Positions 40,201-49,240 of a stretch of DNA of 64,000 nucleotides are shown here, piece by piece. The notes under the pieces are model-generated. The model had not been told where the DNA came from. It saw only the letters and a program-made list of their open reading frames with translations, and did not search any database. The stretch covers positions 1,178,001 through 1,242,000 of the forward strand of contig NZ_FNBH01000001.1 of assembly GCF_900102265.1 (NCBI RefSeq), given 5' to 3'. The position numbers and the translations under genes were made by a program. This stretch comes from Epilithonimonas hungarica (lineage in GTDB: Bacteria > Bacteroidota > Bacteroidia > Flavobacteriales > Weeksellaceae). How positions within the stretch are numbered: position 1 is the first letter of the stretch; the number at the start of each line of letters is the position of its first letter.

Positions 40201-42765
40201 ATGAAAGCAAAAACTATAAGCATCAGTGCTTTGTTTCTTTGTATGCCGATGTCTCTTTTATTGGCACAAAATACCCAGGATACACTAAAGGGTGAGAAGA
40301 AGATCGACGAGGTGAAGATCATCGGTAATTCTAAAAAAGGTAGTGAGTCAAACATCATCACCACTCAGAAAAAAGCAGTAGAAGTCATTGAAAGGGTTGG
40401 TTCTGTCCAACTTGAAAAGCAAGGGATTGGTGATGTTTCTGTGGCGGTTACGAAAGCAACAGGTTCTCAAAAGCAAGAAGGAAGTGGACAGATCTTTATC
40501 CGTGGACTTGGAGACAGAAACAATTCGACAACTATCAACGGTCTTCCAATTCCATCCAACGACCCGATGTACAAGAATCTTGATCTATCCATTATCAAAA
40601 CGGATATGATAGACTTCGTAGGTCTGGAAAAAGTTTATCAACCAAAACTATGGGGCGATATGTCTGGAGCCAATGTTGATATAGTAACCAAAGTTTACAC
40701 AGGAAAACCATATTTCAAAGTCAATTTAGGATCTTCTGTCAATACAAATGCAATTCGTAAAAATAATTTTTACCTTCAAGACGGTCCCGATTATTTTGGA
40801 TTCAAGCAGATCAACAGACCTTCCAACGCTCGATTAGCGACACAAGGCTACGCATTCTCTACATCTTGGAACAACAAGGAGAGATTGACGCCAATAAATT
40901 CTAATCTGGGAGTTGATTTCGGAACTAATTTTAAAATCGGAAGCCAAGGCAGACTGAGCATTTTTGGCTACGGATCTTTTGACAACGATTATACTTTTGT
41001 AGAAGGTACCATCGGTTCATCTTACAACAACACAGGTTCTGCATTGAAAGACCTTTACGGACAAGAATACAGATACCTGACCAATACGACTGGCCTATTG
41101 AATGTCAACTACAGAATCAATCCTAATCATTCTATCAATTATAGTTCTAATTACATACACACGACCGAACAAAAACTTGGAAATTACAGCGGATACATAC
41201 GTGATGTGAATGAACTTCTAAATGAAAATCAGGAAAGAATCGAGGTTGCAAATCTGAGAAGAGCTTTGTACAAGACCAATGATCTTTTCATCAATCAGCT
41301 TCGTGGTGAGCATAAATTGTCTGACCCTTTAAAAATCATTTGGAACGTTGGTTACAACAGATTGGACAGCAGAAGACCAGATAGACAGCAGAATATCTCT
41401 GTGTTCAATACAGAAACTGGAAATAACTATTTTGCTAATAGTAATCCTGGTGCAAACCAAAGATACTTCGATAAGTTAATAGAAAACGATTACGTAGGTG
41501 ATCTTCATGCAGAGTACAATTTTTCAGATGACCTAAAAGTGACTTTAGGCTACAGCGGAAGGATGAAGGACAGCGATTTCCGAGCATATCAGTACAACTT
41601 CAGGATTCTTCAGCCGCAGGGGAACTACTATTTGGATCCTCAAAACTACGATGGATTCTTTAATTTGAATAATTACAGCACAGGAAATCTCTTTCAGATC
41701 TCAACATTTTGGGGTGATATCAAAGATCCTCAGCAAGCTTTAAAACCACAATATTACCAGTCCAAATTGTTCAACAACGCAGGTTATGCGAATATAGAGT
41801 ACAAGTTTAATGATAAGTTTACAGGACAGTTAGGTCTTCGTTATGATAACTTGGATCAGGAGATCACCTACATGACAGCGATCTTCTCGAATGGCGGGAT
41901 TATCAATAAAAATTATTCAAAACTACTTCCATCACTTAATCTAAAGTATGCTGTAAATGATAAGAATAATCTAAGATTTTCAGCGTCCAAAACTTACACT
42001 AAACCACTTTTGATAGAGCTTGCTCCGTACGAATACGAAGAAATAGATGAGTTGAGTTTTGGAAACGTGGACTTGAATCCTGCAGACAATTACAATGTGG
42101 ATTTGAAATGGGAATGGTTCCCGAACAGAAGTGAGGTGATTTCCGTAACTGCTTTTGGGAAATATATAATTGATCCTATTGCCAGGGTAACTGTTAACTC
42201 ATCATCCAACTCGGTTTCGTTCGTCAACACTGGAGACAGCGGGAGGGTTTTCGGGGTAGAAGCAGAGGTGAGAAAGGATCTTTATCAGGTCAACAATACA
42301 CGTTTCTATACATTCCTTAATGCTTCATATATCAATTCGCAACAGGACTTGAACAATGATAAAGTTGTTGCAGAAAATCCAAACTCCAGGGTTTCTGTAG
42401 ATTTTATCAAAGATAAAGACAAGATGCAGGGTGCATCAGATTTCCTTGCCAACGTGAATTTAGGTTGGGAACAAAAATGGGGTGATAAGAACGCATTCGA
42501 TTTTGTACTTTCTTACTCTTACATTTCAGACAACATCTATGCATTGGGATATCAGACCAAAGGAAATATTGTGGACAAATCGATCAATACTTTGGATGCC
42601 ATCCTAAAACTGAAGTTTGCTAGCGGATTAGGGATATCATTTACTGGTAGAAATCTTATCAATCCAGATTACAAAAGAGTCCAGGCCAACGATAACGGTG
42701 ATGTGACGGTAAGAAGTTTCAAAAAAGGAATGAATTACGGTGTAGGATTCTCCTACGAATTTTAA
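40201..42765 (+). CDS. TonB-dependent outer-membrane receptor
   Basis: 854 residues. Signal peptide ending L-L-A-Q. No N-terminal CarboxypepD_reg domain; a plug domain (~40-165, with I-F-I-R-G-L-G-D-R-N-N-S-T-T-I-N-G-L-P) is followed by a 22-strand-like barrel ending F-S-Y-E-F. A lipoprotein gene begins 41 bp downstream, so the two are a receptor-surface lipoprotein pair that is not of the SusCD type. Substrate unknown. The 258-bp upstream region contains TTAAC-CT-GTTAA (40067-40078) and a further TTTAAC, possible regulator sites. Confidence 0.92.
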   Translation: MKAKTISISALFLCMPMSLLLAQNTQDTLKGEKKIDEVKIIGNSKKGSESNIITTQKKAVEVIERVGSVQLEKQGIGDVSVAVTKATGSQKQEGSGQIFIRGLGDRNNSTTINGLPIPSNDPMYKNLDLSIIKTDMIDFVGLEKVYQPKLWGDMSGANVDIVTKVYTGKPYFKVNLGSSVNTNAIRKNNFYLQDGPDYFGFKQINRPSNARLATQGYAFSTSWNNKERLTPINSNLGVDFGTNFKIGSQGRLSIFGYGSFDNDYTFVEGTIGSSYNNTGSALKDLYGQEYRYLTNTTGLLNVNYRINPNHSINYSSNYIHTTEQKLGNYSGYIRDVNELLNENQERIEVANLRRALYKTNDLFINQLRGEHKLSDPLKIIWNVGYNRLDSRRPDRQQNISVFNTETGNNYFANSNPGANQRYFDKLIENDYVGDLHAEYNFSDDLKVTLGYSGRMKDSDFRAYQYNFRILQPQGNYYLDPQNYDGFFNLNNYSTGNLFQISTFWGDIKDPQQALKPQYYQSKLFNNAGYANIEYKFNDKFTGQLGLRYDNLDQEITYMTAIFSNGGIINKNYSKLLPSLNLKYAVNDKNNLRFSASKTYTKPLLIELAPYEYEEIDELSFGNVDLNPADNYNVDLKWEWFPNRSEVISVTAFGKYIIDPIARVTVNSSSNSVSFVNTGDSGRVFGVEAEVRKDLYQVNNTRFYTFLNASYINSQQDLNNDKVVAENPNSRVSVDFIKDKDKMQGASDFLANVNLGWEQKWGDKNAFDFVLSYSYISDNIYALGYQTKGNIVDKSINTLDAILKLKFASGLGISFTGRNLINPDYKRVQANDNGDVTVRSFKKGMNYGVGFSYEF

Positions 42766-42806
42766 AGGATCAAAAAAATAACTTATAATAAATAAATCAA
42801 AAAAAA

Positions 42807-43976
42807 ATGAAAAAGTCTTATTTAAAATTGATTGCGGCAGCATTCATTATTTCAACAACAGCAGTATCTTTTGTAGCTTGTAGCGATAACGATGATGATG
42901 AGATCCCAGTAGTATCGCCTACAGGTATTGCTTCTAATCCAAATGATTTCAAAGGTGAAGTGAAATCAGGCGAAACAGTAACACTTGATGCTACTAAAGT
43001 TTATAAAATTACAGGTTCAGTTATCGTACGCGATGGTGGGAAATTGGTGATCCCTGCAGGAACAAAATTAGAAGCTTCAGGTGGTACCTCAGCTTTTGTA
43101 GTAGTTGAGCAAGGTGGTCAGATCTTTGCAAACGGTACGGCTACTGCTCCAGTAGTTTTCACATCTCCTGCTGCAACTCCAGGAAGTTGGGGTGGTGTAG
43201 TACTTTGCGGTAGAGCACCTATCAACAAAGGAACTACGGCAACTTCAGAAGTTGGTAATGCGACTTATGGAGGAACAGTTGCAAATGATAACTCGGGATC
43301 TTTGACATTTGTTAGAATCGAGTACGCTGGAGCTATCTTCACAGGTGAAAAAGAATTCAACGGACTTTCTCTTTTTGGAGTTGGTAACGGAACAAAAATA
43401 GACAACGTTTCTATGGTAAACGGTTCTGATGATGGTATCGAATTCTTCGGAGGAACAGTGAACGTATCAAACATTGTATCTTTTGGAAACGAGGATGATG
43501 CTTTTGACTGGACAGAAGGGTGGAACGGAACTGCAACAAACATCTACGCAAAAAGAAGAGCAAATGGTGTCGGTAACAGAGGGATTGAGGCAGACAACAA
43601 CGCAAACAACAGAGATGCGAATCCAAGATCGAACCCAACCATCAAAAATGCAACTTTCATAGGATCTACTTCTGGGGAAGCGGACGGAATGAAATTGAGA
43701 GAAGGGACTTACGCTTCAATTGATAATGTTGTATTGTCCAACTGGACTACAGGAATCAATGTAGAGCACGATCAGTCTGTGGCTTACTTCAATGGAACTA
43801 ACAAAATCACGAAAGTGAAATTTGATAATGTAGCCACAAAAGCATCTGTTAAAGCAACTTCGGGAAGCGCAGCTGCTACATTATTGCCAAACACTTATAC
43901 AGAGGATGCTTCTGCAACTGGTGCTGGAAACGGAACATCTACGCCAACTTGGGCTTCTGGATGGGCAGGATTATAA
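42807..43976 (+). CDS. Surface lipoprotein with parallel beta-helix
   Basis: 389 residues. Lipobox at C25 (S-F-V-A-C-S), followed by D-N-D-D-D-E, which fits the acidic export signal that sends flavobacterial lipoproteins to the cell surface. The rest is Gly/Asn/Thr-rich with repeated short strands (G-G-K-L-V-I-P-A-G-T-K-L, G-S-W-G-G-V-V-L-C-G, G-S-D-D-G-I-E-F-F-G-G-T-V-N-V-S), the pattern of a right-handed beta-helix. Database names such as multidrug transporter are misleading. It probably captures a ligand for the TonB receptor in front of it. Confidence 0.85.
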   Translation: MKKSYLKLIAAAFIISTTAVSFVACSDNDDDEIPVVSPTGIASNPNDFKGEVKSGETVTLDATKVYKITGSVIVRDGGKLVIPAGTKLEASGGTSAFVVVEQGGQIFANGTATAPVVFTSPAATPGSWGGVVLCGRAPINKGTTATSEVGNATYGGTVANDNSGSLTFVRIEYAGAIFTGEKEFNGLSLFGVGNGTKIDNVSMVNGSDDGIEFFGGTVNVSNIVSFGNEDDAFDWTEGWNGTATNIYAKRRANGVGNRGIEADNNANNRDANPRSNPTIKNATFIGSTSGEADGMKLREGTYASIDNVVLSNWTTGINVEHDQSVAYFNGTNKITKVKFDNVATKASVKATSGSAAATLLPNTYTEDASATGAGNGTSTPTWASGWAGL

Positions 43977-44013
43977 AATTTCTTTTTTCTTCATATCAAA
44001 TCAAATTTATTTG

Positions 44014-44044
44014 AGCCCGCAATTCATTTGCGGGCTTTTTTTGC
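44014..44044 (+). terminator. Terminator of the receptor-lipoprotein operon
   Basis: AGCCCGCAA / TTGCGGGCT stem and a run of seven T residues, 38 bp after the stop codon. Confidence 0.88.
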
Positions 44045-44054
44045 CTAAATTAAT

Positions 44055-44570
44055 TTAGAATTTAATAGGAGTAATGTCAGTTATGATACTACCAGTGGCG
44101 GACATATTTTTACTCTTGGCGGTTGTAATATTACCTTTGGCGACTATACTTTTATCATTGGCGTTGACAAAATTACCGATGGCGAATATACTTTTACTCT
44201 TGGCGATTATAATGCTACCAGTGGCGGACATACTTTTGCCATTGGCGTTGACAAAATTACCGATGGCGGACATACTTTTACTCTTGGCGGTTGTAATATT
44301 ACCTTTGGCGACTATACTTTTATCATTGGCGTTGACAAAATTACCGATGGCGAATATACTTTTACTCTTGGCGATTATAATGTTACCAGTGGCGGACATA
44401 CTTTTGCCATTGGCAATTATAATGTGACCAATACCGATCATAAAGTGGGCACAGTCAGTAAAATATATTTGGATCCTAAAATGTGAGAATGAGAAAATCT
44501 GCCCCAATCCGAAACATCTGCGAAAAATTATCCCAATTAAAAAAACATTTCCCGAAATTTGAATCATCAA
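44055..44570 (-). CDS. Repeat-encoded putative protein (minus strand), uncertain
   Basis: 171 codons from a usual start at 44570 to a stop at 44055. The first ~50 residues are unique; the rest follows the tandem repeat and reads as 14-residue units such as S-M-S-A-T-G-N-I-I-I-A-K-S-K and S-I-F-A-I-G-N-F-V-N-A-N-D-K. The S-x-A-x-G spacing recalls the beta-roll of YadA-type adhesin heads, but there is no signal peptide, stalk or anchor. Two other frames over the repeat are also open, one on the plus strand with G-x-Y-T-F-x-L-G units but no start codon. It could be a genuine gene, a remnant or a non-coding minisatellite. Confidence 0.3.
   Translation of the reverse strand: MMIQISGNVFLIGIIFRRCFGLGQIFSFSHFRIQIYFTDCAHFMIGIGHIIIANGKSMSATGNIIIAKSKSIFAIGNFVNANDKSIVAKGNITTAKSKSMSAIGNFVNANGKSMSATGSIIIAKSKSIFAIGNFVNANDKSIVAKGNITTAKSKNMSATGSIITDITPIKF
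44097..44432. repeat. 42-bp tandem repeat, eight units, with 168-bp higher-order duplication
   Basis: Eight consecutive 42-bp units start with GGCG at 44097, 44139, 44181, 44223, 44265, 44307, 44349 and 44391. Each is made of two related 21-bp halves. Units 2 and 6 are identical, 1 and 5 differ by one base, 3 and 7 by one base, and 4 and 8 only in the second half, so a four-unit block was duplicated as a whole. The period is a multiple of three, so copy-number changes keep frames open. Confidence 0.9.
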
Positions 44571-44579
44571 ATATCAAAT

Positions 44580-45272
44580 ATGAACATCATCCTAGCATCC
44601 ACATCCACACTCTTCGGAGAGCAATATCTGGAATACCTCAAACCGGAACTGGAAAAACTTTATAACGGGATCGACGAGATCATTTTCATCCCATTCGCCA
44701 GACCCGGCGGCATCTCCCATGAAGATTATACAACTAGAGCAAAGGACTTTTTCGCTACAATCAATATCAATGTCAAAGGCCTTCATAAGTTTGAAGATAA
44801 AATAGAGGCGATCAACTCTGCTCAAGGATTTTTCACAGGTGGAGGAAACACATTTCTTTTAGTAAAAACATTACACGAATTAAAATTAATGAAGGTATTG
44901 AAGGAAAATATAGAATCGGGAAAACCATATCTTGGTTGCAGCGCGGGAAGTAACATCGGTGGGATCAATATGAAGACGACGAATGATATGCCGATTGTCT
45001 ATCCACCGAGCTTCGATTGTATGGGATTGGTTCCGTTTAACATTAACCCACATTATCTGGATTCCAATCCCGGGATCAGACACAATGGAGAAACCAGGGA
45101 AACCAGGATCAAAGAATTCCTTACTCAAAACGATATCAAAGTTATTGGACTCAGAGAGGGCAATTGGATCAGAAAGATAGATGATAAGATCACTGTAGAA
45201 GGGTCTGAGCTGACTAAAATCTTCGAAATAGGAAAAGAACCTTATGAAGTAGAATCAGGAACCGAATTATAA
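44580..45272 (+). CDS. pepE: Peptidase E (alpha-aspartyl dipeptidase)
   Basis: 230 residues from the ATG at 44580 (E. coli PepE has 229). The enzyme hydrolyses dipeptides with N-terminal Asp in the cytoplasm. The family's serine nucleophile is S121 in L-G-C-S-A-G-S-N, with D136 and H158 at the positions of the E. coli Ser120-Asp135-His157 triad; F-T-G-G-G-N-T-F is also conserved. A TTG seven codons upstream is not needed. The next gene starts 10 bp after its stop. Confidence 0.95.
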   Translation: MNIILASTSTLFGEQYLEYLKPELEKLYNGIDEIIFIPFARPGGISHEDYTTRAKDFFATININVKGLHKFEDKIEAINSAQGFFTGGGNTFLLVKTLHELKLMKVLKENIESGKPYLGCSAGSNIGGINMKTTNDMPIVYPPSFDCMGLVPFNINPHYLDSNPGIRHNGETRETRIKEFLTQNDIKVIGLREGNWIRKIDDKITVEGSELTKIFEIGKEPYEVESGTEL

Positions 45273-45282
45273 AACCAGGTCA

Positions 45283-45966
45283 ATGAAAAAAATTATAGGA
45301 TTTATATTAGTATCAATCGGTCAATTGTATTTGGCTCAAAGCCAATTCGAGATCAGGGATGGTTCAAAACAATTCGATGCAAGGATCACAGTCCAGAATT
45401 GTGAAGGCGATACTTGTAGCGGAGAAGGCGTCGTAGAATTAATTAATAAAAAATCGAAAAAAGTTTTCCAAACACTCAGATCGGATGACCTTTATTTTTA
45501 TTTGAACGAAAATCAAAAGCCAAGCGTCAATGTTATCCAATTGTACAATGAGCAGAGTCCGCTGATCTTTGATGATTTCAATTTTGACGGAACAGAAGAT
45601 ATTGCTGTAAGGAACGGAAATCAAAGTGGTTATGGCGGACCTTCTTATGATATTTATGTTTACAATTCTACCAGGAAACAGTTTGTTCCTAGTGAAGAAT
45701 TAACAGCCTTAGCCTACGAAAACCTCGGGATGTTCCAGACAGACCAAAAGCGCAAGCGCATCATCACTTTTGCAAAATCCGGTTGCTGCTGGCATATCAC
45801 GACAGAATATGCTGTAATTCCCAAGAAGGGACTCCAGAAAGTCTATGAGTTTGAAGAAGATGCAATGGGCGGTGAATATGTGACGGTCACAACAAGAAAT
45901 CTTATCAATAATAAATGGACAAGTAGATCAAAAAAATATAAGATCAAAGATTATTACAAAGATTAA
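45283..45966 (+). CDS. Secreted XAC2610-like / FG-GAP-like protein
   Basis: 227 residues with a signal peptide ending Y-L-A-Q. One FG-GAP-type calcium loop is visible: D-D-F-N-F-D-G-T-E-D-I-A-V near 108, followed by Y-G-G-P-S-Y-D-I-Y-V-Y. Cysteines at ~40/45 (N-C-E-G-D-T-C-S) and ~173 (G-C-C-W) may form disulfides. Proteins with this layout are called XAC2610-related and have no clear function. It lies between pepE (10 bp) and an HD hydrolase (3 bp) in one likely operon. Confidence 0.75.
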   Translation: MKKIIGFILVSIGQLYLAQSQFEIRDGSKQFDARITVQNCEGDTCSGEGVVELINKKSKKVFQTLRSDDLYFYLNENQKPSVNVIQLYNEQSPLIFDDFNFDGTEDIAVRNGNQSGYGGPSYDIYVYNSTRKQFVPSEELTALAYENLGMFQTDQKRKRIITFAKSGCCWHITTEYAVIPKKGLQKVYEFEEDAMGGEYVTVTTRNLINNKWTSRSKKYKIKDYYKD

Positions 45967-45969
45967 AAA

Positions 45970-46557
45970 ATGAAGATACAGAAAGAAATAGATTTCATCC
46001 TGGCTGTTGATGCCTTGAAAAATGTACAGAGAAGAAATTACAATGCAGACGATTCCCGAAGAGAAAATACAGCCGAGCACAGTTGGCAGATCATCATTCT
46101 GGCTCAGATTCTCTTTCCTTATGCGAAAAATAATACAGATATCAATTTATTAAGAGTTATGAGGATGTTGTCTATTCACGATTTAGTAGAGATCGATGCT
46201 GGCGACACTTTTCTATTTGATGAAGAAGGAATGAGAGGAAAATTCGAAAGAGAAAAACTCGCCGCCAAAAACATATTCGGAATTCTGGATGAGCCACTCT
46301 CTTCAGAATTTTATGATCTCTGGATCGAGTTTGAGGAAGAGAAAACCCCAGATGCCATTTTTGCCTGTGCTATTGATAGAATAATGCCATTCATTCTCAA
46401 TGCCCATACTTCCGGAAAAAGCTGGACAGAAGCAGACGTCACCGAAAAACAAGTCAGGAATATGCTGGAAAATGCTATTTGTAGAGCCTCAGACGAGATG
46501 GAAGAATGTTTTCAACTGCTGATGAAAAAATGTTTTGATGAGAATAAATTTTCGTGA
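45970..46557 (+). CDS. HD-domain hydrolase (HDDC2/YfbR-like nucleotidase)
   Basis: 195 residues. HD metal site with H37 (A-E-H-S-W-Q), H70-D71 (S-I-H-D-L-V-E-I-D-A-G-D) and a later Asp in A-C-A-I-D-R near 136. It matches the HD_3 group, whose E. coli member YfbR removes phosphate from deoxynucleoside 5'-monophosphates. The start codon follows the previous stop by 3 bases. Last gene of the pepE operon; a hairpin terminator follows. Confidence 0.88.
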   Translation: MKIQKEIDFILAVDALKNVQRRNYNADDSRRENTAEHSWQIIILAQILFPYAKNNTDINLLRVMRMLSIHDLVEIDAGDTFLFDEEGMRGKFEREKLAAKNIFGILDEPLSSEFYDLWIEFEEEKTPDAIFACAIDRIMPFILNAHTSGKSWTEADVTEKQVRNMLENAICRASDEMEECFQLLMKKCFDENKFS

Positions 46558-46581
46558 AAAAATAACAACATATAAGTAATA

Positions 46582-46612
46582 AAGGCTTCCAAATTTTTGG
46601 AAGCCTTATTGA
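46582..46612. terminator. Bidirectional terminator between the HD gene and secG
   Basis: Perfect 12-bp stem AAGGCTTCCAAA / TTTGGAAGCCTT, loop of two bases, placed between convergent genes. Confidence 0.85.
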
Positions 46613-46634
46613 TATTTTAAAATAAAATTTTTAT

Positions 46635-46958
46635 TTATTTCGCTGGAGTCTGTTTTACCGGAGCATTTTTAACAGGTGCTTCAGATTTCACTGGGGTAGG
46701 GATAGATGGTGCTACTTGCGATGGTTTTCCTGTAAGGATGATGCTTAGGAAAATCAAAACCACAATTGTAGAACCCAATGTCCAAGTTGCTTTTTCCATA
46801 AAATCGTTGGTTCTCTGAACTCCGAAATTAGCTGCAGAAGCACCCCCGAAAGTTCCTGAAAGCCCGCCTCCTTTTGGATTTTGCGCCATGATGATGATAA
46901 CTAATAAAATGCTAGCAATGATAATCAGGATCATAAACAGCGTAAATATTGTGCTCAT
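46635..46958 (-). CDS. secG: Preprotein translocase subunit SecG
   Basis: 107 residues. Two membrane helices (~4-25 and ~57-77) flank the loop A-Q-N-P-K-G-G-G-L-S-G-T-F-G-G, the family signature. The C-terminal extension (~80-107) is Pro/Lys/Ala-rich and typical of Bacteroidota. SecG aids the SecYEG channel. A TATATTTG box (46995-46988) predicts a leader of about 26 nt. Confidence 0.95.
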   Translation of the reverse strand: MSTIFTLFMILIIIASILLVIIIMAQNPKGGGLSGTFGGASAANFGVQRTNDFMEKATWTLGSTIVVLIFLSIILTGKPSQVAPSIPTPVKSEAPVKNAPVKQTPAK

Positions 46959-47157
46959 AGTATTGTCTTAATAAGAATTTTGAAGCGCAAATATATGGAT
47001 TTAAATCAATAACAGAAAACTTATTTTTTGATAAATTTCACGACATTAGTTTTGTTGTTGGGCGATTTTAAATAGATGAAATGTCTCATTGTTACAATTA
47101 CGACAATATTTAATACCTTCGTCCGAGTTTTATTCAAAATCAATTACTTATTATATA

Positions 47158-49155
47158 ATGAAATTAAAAAAGATTCTTGCTGTAGCCATTGCAGCGCCTT
47201 TTATGATGAATGCACAACAGGTAATGACACCGGAAATAATGTGGACGCTCAATCGTCTTGGTGTTCAGTCCGTTTCACCGGATAATTCTTCTCTGATCTA
47301 CAAAATAAGCAAAACAGACCTTAAAACAGAAAAATCAAATTCCGAGGCTTTTTGGCTTGATATTGCCGGAAGGTCTACCAAAATTGATTTAGGAAAGAAA
47401 AGTCTGATCCAATGGGATAATAATGGCATTTACGCCTTAGAAAATAATAAGGTCTTATTGTCAAAGGATTCAGGGAAAACTTGGGCAGAATTCTATGACA
47501 TTGGTGAAGTTGATAATATCGTGATCTCTCCGGACGGCAAAAAGATAGCTTTCAGCAAAGCGGTCCAGGTAGAAAATCTTCTCGGAAAAGATAAATACAA
47601 AGATTTACCAAAAACGACGGCTCAAATCTACACAGACCTTAATCATCGTCATTGGGATGCCTGGAACGAGGGTTCTTATAATCACGTATTTGTATATGAT
47701 ATAACAAGACCTGCAGAACTTCCAAAAGATCTGTTGGAAGGCAAAGCATTTGATTCGCCTCAGAAACCATTTGGTGGAGCAGAAGATTTTGTCTGGAGCC
47801 CGGATTCCTCAGAGTTACTCTATGTGACGAAAGCAAGGTCAGGTGCAGAATATGCTCAAAGTACCAACACAGATATTTTCGCATACAATCTGGCTTCCGG
47901 TAAAACCACAAATCTGACGGAAGGAATGATGGGTTATGATGTCAATCCAAAATTCAGTAATGATGGGAAATTCCTGCTTTGGAACTCGATGGAAAGAGAT
48001 GGTTATGAAGCAGACAAAAATGATATCGTAATTATGGATTGGAAATCCAAAGCAAAAACCAATCTGACAAAAGCCTGGGACGAAAGCATGACGGGCGATG
48101 TAAAATGGGCTTCGGACTCCAAATTAATTTATTTCACTTCGGCTTTCAGAGGGACAAAACAATTGTTCTCTGTTGATGTTAAAAACAAAACGGTAAAACA
48201 AATCACAAAAGGCGATTTTGATATTAATGATGTTGTTTTGGAAAACAAAGGCAAACTTTGGGTTACAAAAACCGACATCAATCATAACGCGGATTTATTT
48301 GAAGTTGATTTGAAAAGTTCAGCTTTGAAACAGATTACTGACATTAATAAAGAAAATTATTCCAAATTAGTCGCAGGAAAATCTGAACTGAAAATGGTAA
48401 AAACAACGGACGGAAAAGAAATGGGCGTTTGGTTCCATTATCCGCCGAACTTTGACCCGAATAAAAAATATCCGACTTTGGTTTATTGCCAAGGCGGACC
48501 ACAGTCTGGATTGACACAATTTTTCTCCACAAGATGGAATTTCGCTTTGATGGCTGCTAACGGTTATATCGTAGTGGCACCAAACAGAAGAGGAATGCCG
48601 GGTTGGGGTGTGAAATGGAACGAAGAGATCAGTGGCGATTGGGGTGGACAACCAATTAAAGATTATTTGTCTGCAACTGACTTTGCGAAAACTTTACCTT
48701 ATGTGGATGCAAACAGAGTAGCGGCTGTAGGTGCAAGTTACGGTGGATATTCCGTGTTTATGCTGGCTGGCGTTCATGAAAACAGATTCAAGACTTTTAT
48801 CGCGCACGACGGATTATTTGATATGAAATCCTGGTACGGAACGACTGAGGAACTTTGGTTTGCCAATTGGGATCTGGGTGGAAGTTACTGGCAAAAACCA
48901 ACTCCGAAAGCTTATTCAGAATTCAATCCGAGCAATTTTGTGGACAAATGGAACAAGCCAATTATGGTTATCCAAGGCGGAATAGATTTCCGAGTTCCTT
49001 ACGAGCAAGGTCAGGAAGCTTTCCAAGCAGCAAAATTGAAAGGTCTGAAAACAAAGTTCCTTTACTTCCCGAACGAAAATCACTGGGTTTTACATCCGCA
49101 AAACGGTTTGGTTTGGCAGAGAGAATTCTTTGATTGGCTGAAGGAAACTTTGTAA
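47158..49155 (+). CDS. S9-family serine peptidase (prolyl oligopeptidase / DPP IV-like)
   Basis: 665 residues from the ATG at 47158; an earlier in-frame TTG at 47089 would only add residues ahead of a clean signal peptide (ending M-M-N-A-Q). Beta-propeller ~40-400 with W-S-P-D-S and F-S-N-D-G-K PD40-type repeats; alpha/beta-hydrolase ~420-665 with Ser527 in G-A-S-Y-G-G, Asp610 in G-G-I-D-F-R-V and His642 in N-E-N-H-W. It would cleave short peptides in the periplasm. Resembles acylaminoacyl- or dipeptidyl-peptidases; specificity unknown. Confidence 0.93.
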   Translation: MKLKKILAVAIAAPFMMNAQQVMTPEIMWTLNRLGVQSVSPDNSSLIYKISKTDLKTEKSNSEAFWLDIAGRSTKIDLGKKSLIQWDNNGIYALENNKVLLSKDSGKTWAEFYDIGEVDNIVISPDGKKIAFSKAVQVENLLGKDKYKDLPKTTAQIYTDLNHRHWDAWNEGSYNHVFVYDITRPAELPKDLLEGKAFDSPQKPFGGAEDFVWSPDSSELLYVTKARSGAEYAQSTNTDIFAYNLASGKTTNLTEGMMGYDVNPKFSNDGKFLLWNSMERDGYEADKNDIVIMDWKSKAKTNLTKAWDESMTGDVKWASDSKLIYFTSAFRGTKQLFSVDVKNKTVKQITKGDFDINDVVLENKGKLWVTKTDINHNADLFEVDLKSSALKQITDINKENYSKLVAGKSELKMVKTTDGKEMGVWFHYPPNFDPNKKYPTLVYCQGGPQSGLTQFFSTRWNFALMAANGYIVVAPNRRGMPGWGVKWNEEISGDWGGQPIKDYLSATDFAKTLPYVDANRVAAVGASYGGYSVFMLAGVHENRFKTFIAHDGLFDMKSWYGTTEELWFANWDLGGSYWQKPTPKAYSEFNPSNFVDKWNKPIMVIQGGIDFRVPYEQGQEAFQAAKLKGLKTKFLYFPNENHWVLHPQNGLVWQREFFDWLKETL

Positions 49156-49177
49156 TGAATAATTAAAACGAATAATT

Positions 49178-49215
49178 AAATTGCAGTTGAAATTTTTCAG
49201 CTGCAATTTTTTATT
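49178..49215 (+). terminator. Terminator of the S9 peptidase gene
   Basis: AAATTGCAGTTGAAA and its inverse (14 of 15) followed by a T-rich tract. Confidence 0.8.
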
Positions 49216-49240
49216 TTAGCTGAATATAAAAAACACAAAT

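Noticed and set aside
44074-44427. 117-codon plus-strand frame of hydrophobic I/L/A repeats
   Set aside because: It is one of three open frames over the 42-bp tandem repeat; the start lies within the repeat and no membrane protein family fits.
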